The translations under genes and the position numbers were made by a program. Below, piece by piece: positions 35,786 to 35,944 of a DNA stretch of 35,944 nt. Source of the DNA: a virus; IMG/VR virus record IMGVR_UViG_3300031963_000471, positions 1 to 35,944 of that record, one strand, 5' to 3'. Numbering within the stretch: position 1 is the stretch's first letter; each line of letters begins with the position of its first letter. The notes under the pieces are model-generated. The model searched no databases, was not told where the DNA came from, and saw nothing but the letters and a program-made list of their open reading frames with translations.

Positions 35786-35837
35786 TCAATTTAAAAATAA
35801 TGCAGGGGGCAGTGCATGGGGCAGTGCCCCCAAATTA

Positions 35838-35944
35838 ATGCCACCAGATATGCCTGTCAGTTTACCATATAAAAAGTGCCGGCTAATCATCCCACCTGTT
35901 AAGGCTGAGGACCAACGATGGTATATTATATACTACTGTTGGAG
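35838..35944 (+). CDS. int: Tyrosine-recombinase integrase, N-terminus only (partial)
   Basis: The first 35 codons, MPPDMPVSLPYKKCRLIIPP and then VKAEDQRWYIIYYCW, are visible before the window ends. The RWYIxYY phrase is typical of the N-terminal arm of Bacteroidetes tyrosine recombinases. The start ATG at 35838 follows paired GGGGCAG repeats, the likely arm sites, and lies about 90 bases from the attachment core. The catalytic R-H-R-Y residues lie outside the window. The enzyme would integrate and excise the phage at the tRNA gene. Confidence 0.75.
   Translation, partial: MPPDMPVSLPYKKCRLIIPPVKAEDQRWYIIYYCW

Larger units (their letters stand above)
35653..35824. repeat. Paired GGGGCAG repeats flanking the attachment core
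   Basis: GGGGCAG occurs at 35653-35659 and 35663-35669 (10 bases apart) and at 35806-35812 and 35818-35824 (12 apart). The pairs are nearly symmetric about the tRNA-like core (about 70-80 bases each side). This layout is what arm-type integrase sites look like. The left pair lies at the 3' end of the repressor gene, the right pair just ahead of the integrase start, so integrase may also control its own expression. Confidence 0.6.

Overview
The window is most of the genome of a temperate tailed phage, or prophage, of a Bacteroidetes host, possibly in or near Chitinophagaceae. The host is inferred from A-rich leaders in place of strong Shine-Dalgarno sequences, a TAnnTTTG-type promoter, Bacteroidetes-style phage structural proteins, and an integrase start of the Bacteroidetes tyrosine-recombinase type. 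No cellular housekeeping gene was seen. Almost every gene lies on the minus strand, so transcription runs from about 35.1 kb down to 1. The window stops inside a tail gene at the left and inside the integrase at the right.

Right end (34.7-35.9 kb): a Cro-like gene (-) and a CI-like repressor with no cleavable domain (+) diverge from an operator region. That region carries TGYGACA boxes at exactly 21-bp steps. Beyond the repressor lie the 3' end of a tRNA (probably tRNA-Pro) serving as the attachment core, flanked by paired GGGGCAG arm repeats, then a terminator and the integrase start. Because phage genes sit on both sides of the core, this looks like attP of a circular or unintegrated form.

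Early region (28-34.7 kb, -): a tight chain of small, mostly unknown proteins with ATGA-type overlaps leads to an 826-aa Toprim plus SF3/D5-type helicase. Between 26.9 and 28.05 kb this chain is broken by a small accessory island. It holds a structured non-coding element, tiny membrane peptides, two small plus-strand genes (one with its own promoter and terminator) and an attC-like hairpin.

Control region (25.7-26.6 kb): a ComF-like phosphoribosyltransferase gene is followed by about 13 TGYGAC-type boxes spaced about one helical turn apart. These lie directly upstream of a putative DNA-binding protein and the late genes. They resemble the boxes at the immunity switch.

Late region (1-25 kb, -), in order of transcription: fibre and propeller proteins, S49 protease with embedded scaffold, major capsid protein, head or tail proteins, terminator and inverted repeats, packaging genes including a PLD-like protein and the large terminase, then a cargo island. 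The island has a SymE-like toxin, a partner resembling DUF6943, a third gene and a long structured non-coding stretch. After it come portal, connector-type proteins, holin, adhesin-like and repeat proteins, M15 endolysin, a spanin-like protein and tail proteins. Capsid and protease genes thus precede terminase and portal, the reverse of the usual order. No tape-measure gene is present, so it probably lies beyond the left edge.

The strongest candidates for something undescribed are the phased TGYGACA system shared between the immunity switch and the late-control region, and a pair of covarying hairpin leaders with an identical AGCGCCA loop before two cargo genes. All calls come from reading the sequence, with no database search.
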